A stretch of 64,000 nt of DNA from Pseudomonas lini (GTDB taxonomy: Bacteria; Pseudomonadota; Gammaproteobacteria; Pseudomonadales; Pseudomonadaceae). The position numbers were made by a program, and so were the translations under genes. Positions 1 through 8,864 of the stretch are shown one piece after another. The stretch is taken from the NCBI RefSeq assembly GCF_030812475.1, contig NZ_JAUSSR010000003.1:186001-250000 (forward strand). Reading direction: 5' to 3'. Position 1 is the first letter of the stretch. Each line of letters opens with the position of its first letter. The notes beneath the pieces are model-generated. The model worked only from the letters and a program-made list of their open reading frames with translations, had not been told where the DNA came from and did not search any database.

Positions 1-235
1 CGAGGCCAAACACAAACAAATCCCCCGGCCACGCCAGCAACACATCGCCGAGCAGGGAGAGCATCAATCCAAGGCTGATCCAGCGTCGATACTCGCTGGG
101 CGGTGCGTCGTGCAGCCAGCCGAGGAGGGCCAGCACCGGCAAGGGCTTCACCAACAGGCACAGCAACGTGGCGTGGACGCTCAGGCCGTAGAGAAATGTC
201 ACCGCCCCCATCAGCGCCAGAATCAGCCAGCCCAT
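1..235 (-). CDS. YhhN/TMEM86-family lysoplasmalogenase-like membrane protein (5' part only)
   Basis: Seventy-eight codons are present before the window edge cuts the gene; the start is ATG at 233-235. The translation is strongly hydrophobic (MGWLILALMGAVTFLYG...) with a short polar loop (HDAPPSEYRRW) and then GDVLLAWPGDLFVFGL. The GD-x-LL and F-x-x-G pattern is characteristic of the YhhN/TMEM86 family of integral membrane proteins, whose studied members hydrolyse lysoplasmalogens. The start lies 2 bp after the stop of the upstream lipoprotein gene, so the two are probably co-transcribed. Family call rests on the N-terminal third only; catalytic function in this organism is inference. Confidence 0.72.
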   Translation of the reverse strand, partial: MGWLILALMGAVTFLYGLSVHATLLCLLVKPLPVLALLGWLHDAPPSEYRRWISLGLMLSLLGDVLLAWPGDLFVFGL

Positions 236-237
236 TA

Positions 238-630
238 TCAGTTAACCGAGATCGCGCAATCGAAGGTCTCCACCGGCAGCACTTCCGGTGCCCAAGGCTG
301 CTGGGACGTCAGGCGCAAGCGCCCGGTACCGTTGGCGAACGCCTGGAAGCGCCAGGTCGAAACCCCGGCAGCGCCCACCACGCCAGCGTCTTCCGGGTTG
401 CTGTACACCTCGGGACCCAGCGCACGCAACACGCCACCGGCCGAGTCCTGGATCGCCCAGCGATAACCCGTGGTCGGGTTGCTCGGCAGGCTCAGGATCA
501 GGGTCTGCCCGCTGTGCAGCTTCGCCGGGCATGCGCTTTGTTTTTCCACGGTCAGGTTCTGTTTCGGCTGCGTGGCGCAAGCGGCCAGCAAGGCGAGGGC
601 GAGGGGGACCAACAGGCGGGTGGGGGACAT
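238..630 (-). CDS. Chagasin/MEROPS I42-type cysteine protease inhibitor lipoprotein
   Basis: A 130-residue protein from the ATG at 628-630. Residues 1-17 form a lipoprotein signal (MSPTRLLVPLALALLAAC) with the lipobox LLAAC, so the mature protein should be anchored to a membrane facing the periplasm. The body holds the inhibitor family I42 signature NPTTGYRW and a later W-R-F-x-A-x-x-x-G-x-G core. The family consists of small beta-sandwich inhibitors of papain-like cysteine proteases; bacterial members are thought to protect against host or competitor proteases. A longer in-frame reading upstream (to 783) lacks signal character and was not used. It is followed after 2 bp by the lysoplasmalogenase-like gene. 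Confidence 0.82.
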   Translation of the reverse strand: MSPTRLLVPLALALLAACATQPKQNLTVEKQSACPAKLHSGQTLILSLPSNPTTGYRWAIQDSAGGVLRALGPEVYSNPEDAGVVGAAGVSTWRFQAFANGTGRLRLTSQQPWAPEVLPVETFDCAISVN

Positions 631-760
631 AGGGCGGTAGCTCCGGCGTTCACGACGAACGGCGAGCATAGCTGAAGATGAGACAAATTGTGACAAGAGC
701 CGATTGGAAGAAAATGCTAACGCATCGGCTCTGGTGCGTGGGATAAAATCAAACCTGGCT

Positions 761-1153
761 TTATTCGCTGACGTCGATCTCACCGGCTATATTGCCTATT
801 CGGCCAAACTCCAAATTAAAAGTTATACGATGTTTTTTAGTCGTGTTGTTAAGGATCGCATTGAACTTGCCAGACAGTGCGGATACTGTTCCAAGCTTGT
901 CTTGGTATTGAACGTATCTCATCTTCCCATCCCCACCAAATATAAAATCCTGTTCCCCGGGTAGAGTGCTGGGGTCAATAAGCAACAGGAATATTCGACC
1001 TTCAAGCGAGCCTCTACCTATAGATCCCTCGATCTGCAGGTTACCTGGGGCAGAATCCACCAAAACTTTCTCGCTGTTGAATGTTTCAAAGTTGTCGCCT
1101 TTTGCGTTGAAGTAACCGGTAGCCGTTCTTTTAGTGGGTGATTCAGTGGTCAT
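761..1153 (-). CDS. Hypothetical protein, 130 aa, probably beta-rich
   Basis: An intact 130-residue reading frame beginning MTTESPTKRTATGYF and ending GEIDVSE. I do not recognise the family. There is no signal peptide or membrane segment; glycines and alternating hydrophobics (GNLQIEGSIGRG, GRIFLLLID, HRITFNLEFG) suggest a compact beta fold. The DNA is visibly more A/T-rich than neighbouring genes, as is the roughly 500 bp upstream, which hints at acquired DNA. A run of four 8-bp repeats lies about 12 bp before the start codon, where the promoter or ribosome-binding site would be. The frame is long enough in non-GC-rich DNA to be credible, but its expression is unproven. Confidence 0.6.
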   Translation of the reverse strand: MTTESPTKRTATGYFNAKGDNFETFNSEKVLVDSAPGNLQIEGSIGRGSLEGRIFLLLIDPSTLPGEQDFIFGGDGKMRYVQYQDKLGTVSALSGKFNAILNNTTKKHRITFNLEFGRIGNIAGEIDVSE

Positions 1154-1165
1154 GTAATAGCCTCA

Positions 1166-1197
1166 TTGTTAATTTGTTAATTTGTTAATTTGTTAAT
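1166..1197. repeat. Four perfect tandem copies of the 8-bp unit TTGTTAAT
   Basis: Copies occupy 1166-1173, 1174-1181, 1182-1189 and 1190-1197. They sit immediately upstream of the 130-aa hypothetical gene read leftwards, so copy number would change promoter or ribosome-binding-site spacing. A role in slipped-strand phase variation is inference. Confidence 0.9.
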
Positions 1198-1630
1198 TGT
1201 TGTTTGGGGTGAGGTAAGTGTAATGCGAGGTGATGGGAGTGGATACTGTCAATTCTGTCAGTTGTTTAAAACCAATCGCGATAATAAATTAATTTCTAGG
1301 CACGATGCGAGAAACGGATTAACTGCCCGTTTTGTTTTTCAGGTAGAAAAAAACACGACTTCGGATATAGATTTACGGTTTTGTTAGTCTTGAAAGACTA
1401 CGCCCAATGTGCCGGAGTATTCTGGCGTTTTCAGACGAAGGCGTTTTTATTGTGCCAGGTGCAATGATCGACAAGATTTCTTCGTTCCTTGATATCCATG
1501 AGGTTTTCTCTTCAAGGGTGTCAGGTGCTTTAAGTTACAGGCTGCAACGGCGATGGAATACTGTTAGAACTAACAGGTTGTAAAAGACGTTGATTTTAAT
1601 GTATGTATTGTTGTTCGGCGAAAAAATAGT
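1198..1630. other. A/T-rich intergenic stretch with no supportable gene
   Basis: About 430 bp between the hypothetical gene and the lon terminator. A 65-codon open frame on the plus strand (1190-1387) starts inside the 8-bp repeats, resembles nothing recognisable and has no clear ribosome-binding site, so it is not called. No tRNA-like or riboswitch-like fold was recognised. Confidence 0.5.
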
Positions 1631-1657
1631 AATGGCCAGACAGCAAGTCTGGCCATT
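1631..1657 (-). terminator. Rho-independent terminator of the Lon-family gene
   Basis: Perfect 11-bp stem AATGGCCAGAC / GTCTGGCCATT with a 5-nt loop, 19 bp downstream of the lon stop when read leftwards. It is followed on that strand by a short T-rich run (ACTATTTTTT). Confidence 0.85.
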
Positions 1658-1676
1658 TCAGTTGCGCTTGATCCGC

Positions 1677-4094
1677 TTAGAACAAGATCTTCGCCACATC
1701 CGCAAAGCGCTTGGCAAAGTGCACCGTTATCCCTTCCTTCAAATAATCCGGCAACTCCTCAAAGCTGCCGCGATTCGGCTCCGGCAGGATCAATTCGAAA
1801 ATCTTCTGCCGCCGCGCCGCAATGACTTTCTCACGCACCCCGCCTATCGGCAGGACATGCCCGGTCAGCGTCAGCTCGCCGGTCATGGCCACGCCTTTCT
1901 TCGGCGGTTGATTACGGGCCAGGGACAGCAGGGCGCTGGCCATGGTCACGCCCGCGCTCGGACCGTCTTTCGGGGTGGCGCCTTCTGGAACGTGCAGGTG
2001 CACGAAAGCTTCGTCGAAGAATTTCGGATCGCCGCCAAACGACTTCAGGTTGGAGCTGACGTAGCTGTAGGCGATTTCCGCTGACTCTTTCATCACATCA
2101 CCCAGTTGCCCGGTGAGTTTGAAGCCACGGTTCAAGGTGTGAATCCGCGTCGCTTCGATCGGCAGCGTCGCGCCGCCCATGCTGGTCCAGGCCAGCCCTG
2201 TGATGACGCCGGTGCCTGACAGCACTTGTTCGTTGCGGAATACCGGATGGCCGAGGGAGGCTTCGAGGTCTTTCGGCCCAAGCTTGATCACGGCTTTGGG
2301 GTCGTCGATCAACTTCACCACGGCCTTGCGCACCAGTTTGCCCAGTTGTTTTTCCAGCTGCCGCACCCCGGCTTCACGGGCGTAGCCGTCGATCAAGGCT
2401 TTTAATGCGCTGTCGCTGATGGCCAGGCTGCCCTTGGACACACCGGCTTTTTCGAGCTGCTTGGGCCACAGGTGACGCTTGGCAATGGCGATCTTTTCTT
2501 CGGTGATGTAGCCCGACAGGCGAATCACTTCCATCCGGTCCAGCAACGGGCCGGGGATCGAATCCAGGGTGTTGGCGGTGCAGATGAACAGCACTTTCGA
2601 CAAATCCAGACGCAAGTCCAGATAGTGGTCGAGGAATTCGACGTTCTGTTCCGGGTCGAGGGTTTCCAGCAGCGCCGAAGCCGGGTCGCCCTGGTAGCTC
2701 TGGCCCATCTTGTCGATCTCGTCGAGCATGATCACCGGGTTCATCACTTCAACGTCTTTCAACGCATGGACGAGTTTGCCCGGCTGCGCGCCGATGTAGG
2801 TGCGGCGATGGCCCTTGATTTCGGCCTCGTCGCGCATGCCGCCGAGACTGAAGCGATAGAACGGCCGGCCCAGGGATTCGGCGATGGATTTGCCGACACT
2901 GGTCTTGCCCACGCCCGGCGGGCCCACCAGCAACACGATGGAACCGCTGATTTCGCCCTTATAGGCACCGACCGCGAGGAACTCGAGGATGCGGTCCTTG
3001 ATGTCGTCGAGGCCGGCGTGGTGTTTGTCCAGCACCTTGCGCGCGTGCTTGAGGTCGAGTTTGTCTTCGCCGTACACGCCCCAGGGCACCGAGGTGGCCC
3101 AGTCGAGGTAGTTGCGGGTTACCGCGTACTCCGGCGAGCCGGTCTCGAGGATCGACAGCTTGTTCATTTCCTCGACGATGCGTTTTTGCGCCTGGGCGGA
3201 CAACACCTTGCCTTCCAGGCGCTGCTCGAACTGTTCGATGTCGGCGCTACGGTCGTCCTTGGTCAGCCCCAGCTCTTGTTGAATGACCTTCAGTTGTTCC
3301 TTGAGGAAGAATTCCCGCTGATGTTCGCCGATCTTGCGGTTAACCTCGGCGGAAATTTCTTTCTGCAGGCGTGCGACTTCGACTTCCTTGCGCAGCATCG
3401 GCAGGACTTTTTCCATGCGCTTGAGCATCGGCACGCAGTCGAGTACTTCCTGCAGTTCACTGCCCGTCGCCGATGTGAGGGCGGCGGCGAAGTCGGTCAG
3501 CGGCGACGGGTCGTTGGGGCTGAAGCGATTGAGATAGTTCTTGAGCTCTTCGCTGTACAGCGGGTTGAGCGGCAGCAGCTCCTTGATCGCGTTGATCAGC
3601 GCCATGCCGTAGGCCTTGACCTCGTCGGTGGGGTCGGCGGGCTGATGCGGGTATTCGACTTCCACCAGATACGGCGGGCGATGGTGCTTGAGCCAGGTCT
3701 TAAGGCGTACGCGCGTCAGGCCCTGGGCGACGAATTGCAGTTTGCCGTTTTCGCGACTGGCGTGGTGCACCTTGACCAGCGTGCCGTAGAGCGGCAAGGC
3801 CGAGGTATCGAAGTGGCGCGGGTCTTCCTGGGGCGTGTCCATGTAGAACAGGGCCAGGCAGTGGTGATCGGATTTGCTCACCAGATCCAGGGTTTCCGCC
3901 CAGGGTTCTTCATTGACAATGACTGGCAGTACCTGGGCCGGGAAGAACGGGCGGTTGTGGATCGGGATGATGTAGACCTTGTCCGGCAGGTTCTGGCCTG
4001 GGAGGGCGAGGCCCTTGCCGGTGGAGTGATGTTCAACGTTCTCCGGGTCGGCGTATTCGCTGGGGTCTTCAGGGAATTCTTGCTGGTCGCTCAT
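1677..4094 (-). CDS. lon: ATP-dependent serine protease, Lon family (second Lon type)
   Basis: An 805-residue cytoplasmic AAA+ protease. An N-terminal substrate-binding domain (IIPIHNRPFFPAQVLPV) is followed by the ATPase with Walker A GPPGVGKTS (about residue 390), Walker B VIMLDEIDKMG, and a C-terminal protease domain with catalytic Ser in PKDGPSAGVTMAS (about 713) and catalytic Lys in GGVREKVIAARR (about 756). The acidic leader MSDQQEFPEDPSEY is typical of the Lon copy that pseudomonads carry beside gcd, distinct from the clpX-linked lon. Start chosen at 4094 rather than the in-frame codon at 4109, because the additional five residues add nothing conserved. The same gene order lon-gcd-oprB occurs in P. 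putida (established knowledge). A strong terminator follows. Confidence 0.96.
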   Translation of the reverse strand: MSDQQEFPEDPSEYADPENVEHHSTGKGLALPGQNLPDKVYIIPIHNRPFFPAQVLPVIVNEEPWAETLDLVSKSDHHCLALFYMDTPQEDPRHFDTSALPLYGTLVKVHHASRENGKLQFVAQGLTRVRLKTWLKHHRPPYLVEVEYPHQPADPTDEVKAYGMALINAIKELLPLNPLYSEELKNYLNRFSPNDPSPLTDFAAALTSATGSELQEVLDCVPMLKRMEKVLPMLRKEVEVARLQKEISAEVNRKIGEHQREFFLKEQLKVIQQELGLTKDDRSADIEQFEQRLEGKVLSAQAQKRIVEEMNKLSILETGSPEYAVTRNYLDWATSVPWGVYGEDKLDLKHARKVLDKHHAGLDDIKDRILEFLAVGAYKGEISGSIVLLVGPPGVGKTSVGKSIAESLGRPFYRFSLGGMRDEAEIKGHRRTYIGAQPGKLVHALKDVEVMNPVIMLDEIDKMGQSYQGDPASALLETLDPEQNVEFLDHYLDLRLDLSKVLFICTANTLDSIPGPLLDRMEVIRLSGYITEEKIAIAKRHLWPKQLEKAGVSKGSLAISDSALKALIDGYAREAGVRQLEKQLGKLVRKAVVKLIDDPKAVIKLGPKDLEASLGHPVFRNEQVLSGTGVITGLAWTSMGGATLPIEATRIHTLNRGFKLTGQLGDVMKESAEIAYSYVSSNLKSFGGDPKFFDEAFVHLHVPEGATPKDGPSAGVTMASALLSLARNQPPKKGVAMTGELTLTGHVLPIGGVREKVIAARRQKIFELILPEPNRGSFEELPDYLKEGITVHFAKRFADVAKILF

Positions 4095-4187
4095 GGGGCA
4101 CCTGCGCAATGGAGTATGGGTCTTAGATGGGGCAGGTGGAGGGTGGTTTCAATGGTCGCGATTAATTCAAGGTATTCGCTTCGACCA

Positions 4188-4286
4188 CTGTAGGAGCGAG
4201 CCTGGCCGCGAAAAACCTGAGAGCGCCGCGGGGCATCAGGCCGGGCGCGTTATCGTTGAGGACCATCGCGAGCAGGCTCGCTTGTA
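4188..4286. repeat. REPIN: inverted pair of REP elements
   Basis: The left half begins CTGTAGGAGCGAGCCTGG and the right half ends CGCGAGCAGGCTCGCTTGTA, in inverted orientation around about 50 bp. Typical extragenic palindrome of fluorescens-group pseudomonads; both halves have drifted (CCTGGCCGCGA, CTTGTA instead of CTCCTACA). Confidence 0.85.
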
Positions 4287-4356
4287 TGTTTAGACTTGAG
4301 GGGGTGGGCGGAAAATAAGGCTGTTTACCATGCAATGTTGATGGTGACTGAGAGGG

Positions 4357-4388
4357 CGCTTTCGCTGGCAAGCCAGCTCCTGCAGGGG
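4357..4388. repeat. Single REP element (GCTGGCAAGCCAGC type)
   Basis: CGCTTTCGCTGGCAAGCCAGCTCC followed by TGCAGG: an unpaired REP half of the type whose core is the palindrome GCTGGCAAGCCAGC. It lies between lon and gcd, close to the gcd terminator. Confidence 0.8.
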
Positions 4389-4400
4389 ATGTGTATTCAC

Positions 4401-4434
4401 AAAAAAAGGCGACCCCCTCGCAGGAGTCGCCTTT
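4401..4434 (-). terminator. Rho-independent terminator of gcd
   Basis: Stem AAAGGCGAC / GTCGCCTTT (4405-4413 with 4426-4434), preceded on the plus strand by a run of A, i.e. a U-tract in the leftward transcript. It lies 22 bp beyond the gcd stop. Confidence 0.88.
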
Positions 4435-4455
4435 GGTTTTGACTGTCGCTAAAAC

Positions 4456-6867
4456 TTACTCGGACAGTTTGAACGCCATCACATAGTCACCCTGCTTGGT
4501 GCCCAGCGACCCGTGACCGCCGGCAACCACAAGCACATACTGCTTGCCGTCCTTGCCGGTGTAGGTCATCGGCGTGGTTTGCGCGCCGGCGGGCAGGCGG
4601 CCTTCCCACAGTTGCTTGCCGTTTTTCACGTCATAGGCCCGCAGGTACTGGTCAAGGGTGCCGCTGAGGAAGCCCACGCCACTGGCAGTGGTGAAGGTCC
4701 CGCCCAGGCTTGGCACGCCCATGCTCAGGGGAATCGGAACCGGCGAGCTGTCGCGCACGGTGCCGTTCTTGTGCATCCAGATGGTTTTGCTGGTGGTCAG
4801 GTCGACCGCTGCCACATAGCCCCAGGCCGGTGCCTGGCATGGCAGGCCCATGGGCGACAGCAGTGCTTCGAGGACCACGCCGTAAGGCGCGCCTTTGTTG
4901 GGCTGCACGCCTTCGGTTTCGCTTTTGCGCGGGCCTTGGGCGGCGATTTCCGAGGCCGGGATCATTTTCGATTTGAACGCCATGTAGCTCGGGTTCACGA
5001 AAGCGATCTGGCGCACCGGGTCAACCGCGATGCCGCCCCAGTCGAACACGCCGAAGTTGCCTGGGTAAACGATCGAACCTTGCAGCGACGGCGGGGTGAA
5101 CGGACCGTCGTAGCGCATGGATTTGAAGTCGATCCGGCAGATCAGCTGGTCGAACGGGGTAACGCCCCACATGTCGCGCTCTTGCAGCGGCGGCGGCATC
5201 AGGTTCAGCTCGGATTTCGGCTGGGTCGGTGAGGTGCGGTCACCTTCGACAGCGCCTTGTGGCACCGGCACTTCGTGGATTGGCACGATCGGTTCGCCGG
5301 TGCTGCGGTCCAGCACGTAGATGCTGCCCTGCTTGGTGGACGCCAGTACCGCCGGCTTCACGCCGTCGGCGGTTTTCAGGTCCATCAGGGTGGGCTGGCC
5401 ACCGACGTCCATGTCCCACAGGTCATGGTGGGTGAATTGCATGTGCCAGCGCACCTGGCCGGTTGCGATGTCGAGGGCGGTCAGGCCCGCGGCGTGCAAT
5501 TCCGATTCAGGCGTACGATCGCCACCGAACTGATCCGGGGTCTGGTTGCCCATCGGCAGGTAGAGCATGCCGAGCTTTTCGTCGACGGCGAACATGGACC
5601 ACATGTTCGGCGAATTGCGGGTGTAGACCTCGCCTTCGGCAATCGGCGTGGTGTCGTCCGGGTTACCGCTGTCCCAATTCCACACCAGTTTGCCGGTGTG
5701 CACGTCGAACGCGCGGATCACGCCGCTGGGCTCGTCGGTGGAGACGTTGTCGGTGACGTGGCCGCCAATCACCACCAGGTCCTTGGTGACCGCCGGTGGC
5801 GAGGTGGAGTAGTAACCGCCGGCGGTAAAGCCGCCGATGTTGGCGCGCAGATCGACCTGGCCTTTGTCGCCGAAGTCTTCGCACATCTTGCCGGTGTCGG
5901 CGTCGAGGGCGATCAGGCGCGTATCGGCGGTCGGCAGGAAGATGCGACGTGGGCAGACGGTGCTGACGGGCGTGGTGCTGGCCGTGCCGGTCGGGCTCTG
6001 CTCGGAGGCGTAGACGGCGTCATCGTGATAGGTCACGCCGCGGCAGGTCATGTGCGCCCAACCTTTGAAGTTCTCCGCGTTCTGGGTGGAGAGCTTCGGA
6101 TCGAAACGCCAGATTTCCTTGCCGGTGTCCGGGTCCAGGGCGATGACCTGGCTGTGCGGCGTGCACACGTAGAGCATGCCGTTGACTTTCAGCGGGGTGT
6201 TTTCGGCGGTGGTTTCACCCGGGTCGTTCGGCCCTGGCAGGTCGCCAGTGCGGTAGGTCCAGGCCGGTACCAGTTTGTTCACGTTCTGCGGGGTGATCTG
6301 GGCCAGTGGCGAGTAACGATCGCCGTGGGCGCTGCGGCCGTAGGAATTCCAGTCACCGTCCGGCATGGCCGGGGCGGTGTTGGTCATGCCCGGCACGCTG
6401 TCGCGGTCCAGTTGGCCTTTGATTTCACCGGGGTTGGTGAACTGGCTGGCCAATGCAGTGGCACCCGCGAGCACCACGGCCACGCTCAGGGCGCCTGTGC
6501 CCATCGGCGCGGCGCCTGCACGCAACAGCGGACGACGGAACCATGGCAGCAACATGACGATGCCCAGCGCAAACAGCATGGCCAGGCGCGGCACCAGTTG
6601 CCACCAGTCGAGGCCGACTTCCCACAGGGCCCACACCGTGCTGGCGAACAACACCAGTGCGTACAGGCCCAGCGCAGCGCGGCGTGCGGCAATCAGCAGC
6701 ACGCCGGTGAGTGCCAGGCCAATGCCGGCCAGCAGGTAATACAGCGAGCCGCCGAGCAGGCTCAGCTTGATCCCCCCGGCCAGCATGGCCAGGCCCATTA
6801 GCAGAAGCAGGACGCCGAGCAGGCTCGGCAGCAGACGGCTTCGACTCAAAGCACCATCAGTGCTCAT
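4456..6867 (-). CDS. gcd: Membrane-bound PQQ-dependent glucose dehydrogenase
   Basis: An 803-residue quinoprotein, close to the usual length (about 800). Residues 1-140 carry five hydrophobic segments (LLPSLLGVLLLLMGLAML, LYYLLAGIGLALTGVLLIA, LGLYALVLFASTVWALW, LAMLFALGIVMLLPW and a fifth near 125-145), anchoring the protein in the inner membrane. The rest is a periplasmic PQQ beta-propeller (DGDWNSYGRSAHGDRYSPL, WRFDP, TADTRLIALDADTG, WDMDVGGQPTL, VYPGNFGVFDWGG). It oxidises glucose to gluconate at the periplasmic face and passes electrons to ubiquinone. The OprB porin gene upstream fits a glucose-entry route. Cofactor synthesis genes (pqq) are not in the window. Confidence 0.97.
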   Translation of the reverse strand: MSTDGALSRSRLLPSLLGVLLLLMGLAMLAGGIKLSLLGGSLYYLLAGIGLALTGVLLIAARRAALGLYALVLFASTVWALWEVGLDWWQLVPRLAMLFALGIVMLLPWFRRPLLRAGAAPMGTGALSVAVVLAGATALASQFTNPGEIKGQLDRDSVPGMTNTAPAMPDGDWNSYGRSAHGDRYSPLAQITPQNVNKLVPAWTYRTGDLPGPNDPGETTAENTPLKVNGMLYVCTPHSQVIALDPDTGKEIWRFDPKLSTQNAENFKGWAHMTCRGVTYHDDAVYASEQSPTGTASTTPVSTVCPRRIFLPTADTRLIALDADTGKMCEDFGDKGQVDLRANIGGFTAGGYYSTSPPAVTKDLVVIGGHVTDNVSTDEPSGVIRAFDVHTGKLVWNWDSGNPDDTTPIAEGEVYTRNSPNMWSMFAVDEKLGMLYLPMGNQTPDQFGGDRTPESELHAAGLTALDIATGQVRWHMQFTHHDLWDMDVGGQPTLMDLKTADGVKPAVLASTKQGSIYVLDRSTGEPIVPIHEVPVPQGAVEGDRTSPTQPKSELNLMPPPLQERDMWGVTPFDQLICRIDFKSMRYDGPFTPPSLQGSIVYPGNFGVFDWGGIAVDPVRQIAFVNPSYMAFKSKMIPASEIAAQGPRKSETEGVQPNKGAPYGVVLEALLSPMGLPCQAPAWGYVAAVDLTTSKTIWMHKNGTVRDSSPVPIPLSMGVPSLGGTFTTASGVGFLSGTLDQYLRAYDVKNGKQLWEGRLPAGAQTTPMTYTGKDGKQYVLVVAGGHGSLGTKQGDYVMAFKLSE

Positions 6868-6970
6868 AGTGTGGTTCTCCGTGACGTTTTAAGAAGTCCC
6901 GCGCAAGTTCACTGTAGATGACGATCCTGTGCGGGCAGGGTTCAGATAAAAATGGTTCGGTTGATGCGTC

Positions 6971-7079
6971 CCCTTGTAGGAGCGAGCTTGCTCGCGAAAA
7001 ACCTGAGAACGCCGCGGGGTGTCAGGTTCCCAGCGTTTTCGTTAACGACCATCGCGAGCAAGCTCGCTCCTACAGGGGG
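6971..7079. repeat. REPIN between oprB and gcd
   Basis: Near-perfect inverted pair: GTAGGAGCGAGCTTGCTCGC at the left and its reverse complement at the right (ending CTCGCTCCTACAGG), separated by about 60 bp. It sits in the 225-bp gap between the OprB gene and gcd, where it may affect relative transcript stability. Confidence 0.9.
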
Positions 7080-7092
7080 GTTACGGGGTTGG

Positions 7093-8475
7093 TTAGAACG
7101 AAGACTGGATCTTGATCCCGCCAATCAGCGCGTCATCGACCTGGTCCACGCCACCGGGGTGGCGGATGTATTGCAGGTTCGGGCGCACGGTCAGCCAGTT
7201 GGTGACGTGCACGCCGTAATAGAGTTCGGCGCTGTATTCGGTGTCTTGCGGTGGCAGGAACGACGGGTCGTCGTAATCGGATACCGCGCGAGCCTGGTTG
7301 CTTGCCTCGGCGTTCTTGCGATAGGCCGGGTTGACGTGGACCCGTGCGACGGCAAAACCGATATCGTCCCGGGTGCGGGCATCGAACAGGCCTTTGTAGA
7401 CGACGCCGGCCTGGACATAGTTGTCGATGGCGTTGGTCTTCTTGTCGTGCATCGTGCCGTTGGCAAACACGCTCAAGCCGCGGGAGTGGTCGCTGGCGCG
7501 GCTGGTCAGTTGCTGTTGCACACCGAGCCATACGCCGTGCTTGCTCGACGCGCTACGGTAAGCCTCGCCGCTCAGGGCCGCCGGCTGGCCATTGCTGTCC
7601 TTGTAGGCATCGGTCGCGTTGGCGTTGCTGTAGTAGTAACCGGCGCGGTATTCACCCGGCAGGCCATTGAGCTTTGGCGACCACACCAGTTCCACCGGCA
7701 GGATCGCGCCCTGGGTGCCACTGCCGCTGAGCTTGAAACCGTTGTCGCGATCAAGGTTCGACGGGTTTTGCTCGTAAGCGCCGACCTGCGCGTAGAGTTC
7801 CGGCGTCAGGTGATATTTAACCCGCATCGCCCATTGGCTGACCGGCCAGTTGTACCAGATGCCCCCGACCCAGTTACCGACCTGGGAGCCGCAGAACGCC
7901 AGGTTCTGGAAATCGCAGGCAAAGCTGTTGAAGTCCTCGCCCTCGCCAAACCGACCGACCTTGATGTCGAGCTTCTGGTCGAAGAATTTCTGCTGATACC
8001 ACATCTGCGTCAGGCGCCAGGTCTGGCCACGGCCCCAGACTTCCTGGGCCGAGGTGAAGCCACCGACCCGTGGATCGTTGATCCGGTCGTTGCTGATGTT
8101 GTTGCCGCTGCGCTCGGTGATGGTCAGCTGGAATTCGGCGTCGTCCCAACCGAGGATCTTCTGCAAGTCCAGGTGGGTGCCGAAGCCGAACTGATCGCTG
8201 TAGCGGGCGGTGCGATCGTGGTCGTAGCCGCCGTGCAGGTTGCTGCCCATTTCACCGGTGTAATCGACTTTGAAGTCGTAGCCTTTTTCCGATAGCTCGG
8301 TGCGCGTGCCATTCCAGTCGCCGAGCATCCACGGCGAATCACTGTCGAAAGCCGGGGCCGCATGGACGCAAGTGGCGAGGCTTAAAGCGGCGAAACCGCT
8401 GATTATGTTCAGGGCGTTTCGACTGGCAACAGTCGTGCAGACAGCGCTGTCTCGCGAAGATTGAAAATAAGGCAT
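7093..8475 (-). CDS. oprB: Carbohydrate-selective outer-membrane porin, OprB family
   Basis: A 460-residue beta-barrel porin for glucose and other sugars. The proposed start at 8475 gives an N-terminus with a hydrophobic signal (NALNIISGFAALSLATCVHA) cleaved near AAPAF. The mature protein opens with DSPWMLGDWNGTRTEL, the OprB hallmark W-x-x-D-W-x-G-x-R, and later shows GRFGEGEDFNSFACDFQNLAFCG with the family's conserved cysteine pair, ending in a C-terminal aromatic (KIQSSF), typical for BAM recognition. The longer upstream reading runs through a REP element and is not plausible. No strong Shine-Dalgarno is visible before 8475. It lies directly upstream of gcd in the same direction. Confidence 0.93.
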   Translation of the reverse strand: MPYFQSSRDSAVCTTVASRNALNIISGFAALSLATCVHAAPAFDSDSPWMLGDWNGTRTELSEKGYDFKVDYTGEMGSNLHGGYDHDRTARYSDQFGFGTHLDLQKILGWDDAEFQLTITERSGNNISNDRINDPRVGGFTSAQEVWGRGQTWRLTQMWYQQKFFDQKLDIKVGRFGEGEDFNSFACDFQNLAFCGSQVGNWVGGIWYNWPVSQWAMRVKYHLTPELYAQVGAYEQNPSNLDRDNGFKLSGSGTQGAILPVELVWSPKLNGLPGEYRAGYYYSNANATDAYKDSNGQPAALSGEAYRSASSKHGVWLGVQQQLTSRASDHSRGLSVFANGTMHDKKTNAIDNYVQAGVVYKGLFDARTRDDIGFAVARVHVNPAYRKNAEASNQARAVSDYDDPSFLPPQDTEYSAELYYGVHVTNWLTVRPNLQYIRHPGGVDQVDDALIGGIKIQSSF

Positions 8476-8670
8476 AGAGAAGGAATTCTTGATCTTTTTC
8501 TGGGATGAACTGAAAGCAGCAGGATGAAGCGGGCGGCAGAAGCGTTTCAGCTTTGGCGGGTGTAAGGATAATGTCCTGTTACAAATAGAGAAAGGGCTTT
8601 TACTGACATGCTGCTTTTCGGAATTGGTAACAGTCGGCAGATACGCAAATCCCATATCCACCGAGATCCC

Positions 8671-8762
8671 CTGTAGGAGCTGGCTTGCCAGCGAAAGCGC
8701 CATGTCAGCCAGCACATCTATCAACTGACACACCGCTTTCGCTGGCAAGCCAGCTCCTACAG
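8671..8762. repeat. REPIN (GCTGGCTTGCCAGC type)
   Basis: Inverted pair CTGTAGGAGCTGGCTTGCC ... GGCAAGCCAGCTCCTACAG, about 90 bp overall. It lies upstream of oprB and of the divergent VF530 gene. Confidence 0.92.
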
Positions 8763-8864
8763 ATTCGCCTACATTTATGAGATAGCGCACAGATCGCTTT
8801 CCCCGGATGAAGCCCTCGGCTAATGTGCGCGGCTTCCAATTCCCACTTCGCTCGAAGGCCTGGC

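Noticed and set aside
1190..1387. 65-codon plus-strand frame
   Set aside because: Begins inside the octamer repeats, lacks a ribosome-binding site and has no recognisable sequence.
2472..4193. 573-codon plus-strand open frame opposite lon
   Set aside because: Antisense shadow of a GC-rich gene; low-complexity V/Q/R/H-rich translation with no motifs, while the minus strand encodes an intact Lon.
5257..6801. 514-codon plus-strand frame opposite gcd
   Set aside because: Antisense shadow; composition dominated by A, G, H, Q, R with no domain, and gcd is complete on the other strand.
8476..8790. 105-codon N-terminal extension of OprB
   Set aside because: Reads through a REP element and would bury the signal peptide; the ATG at 8475 places the signal at the N-terminus.
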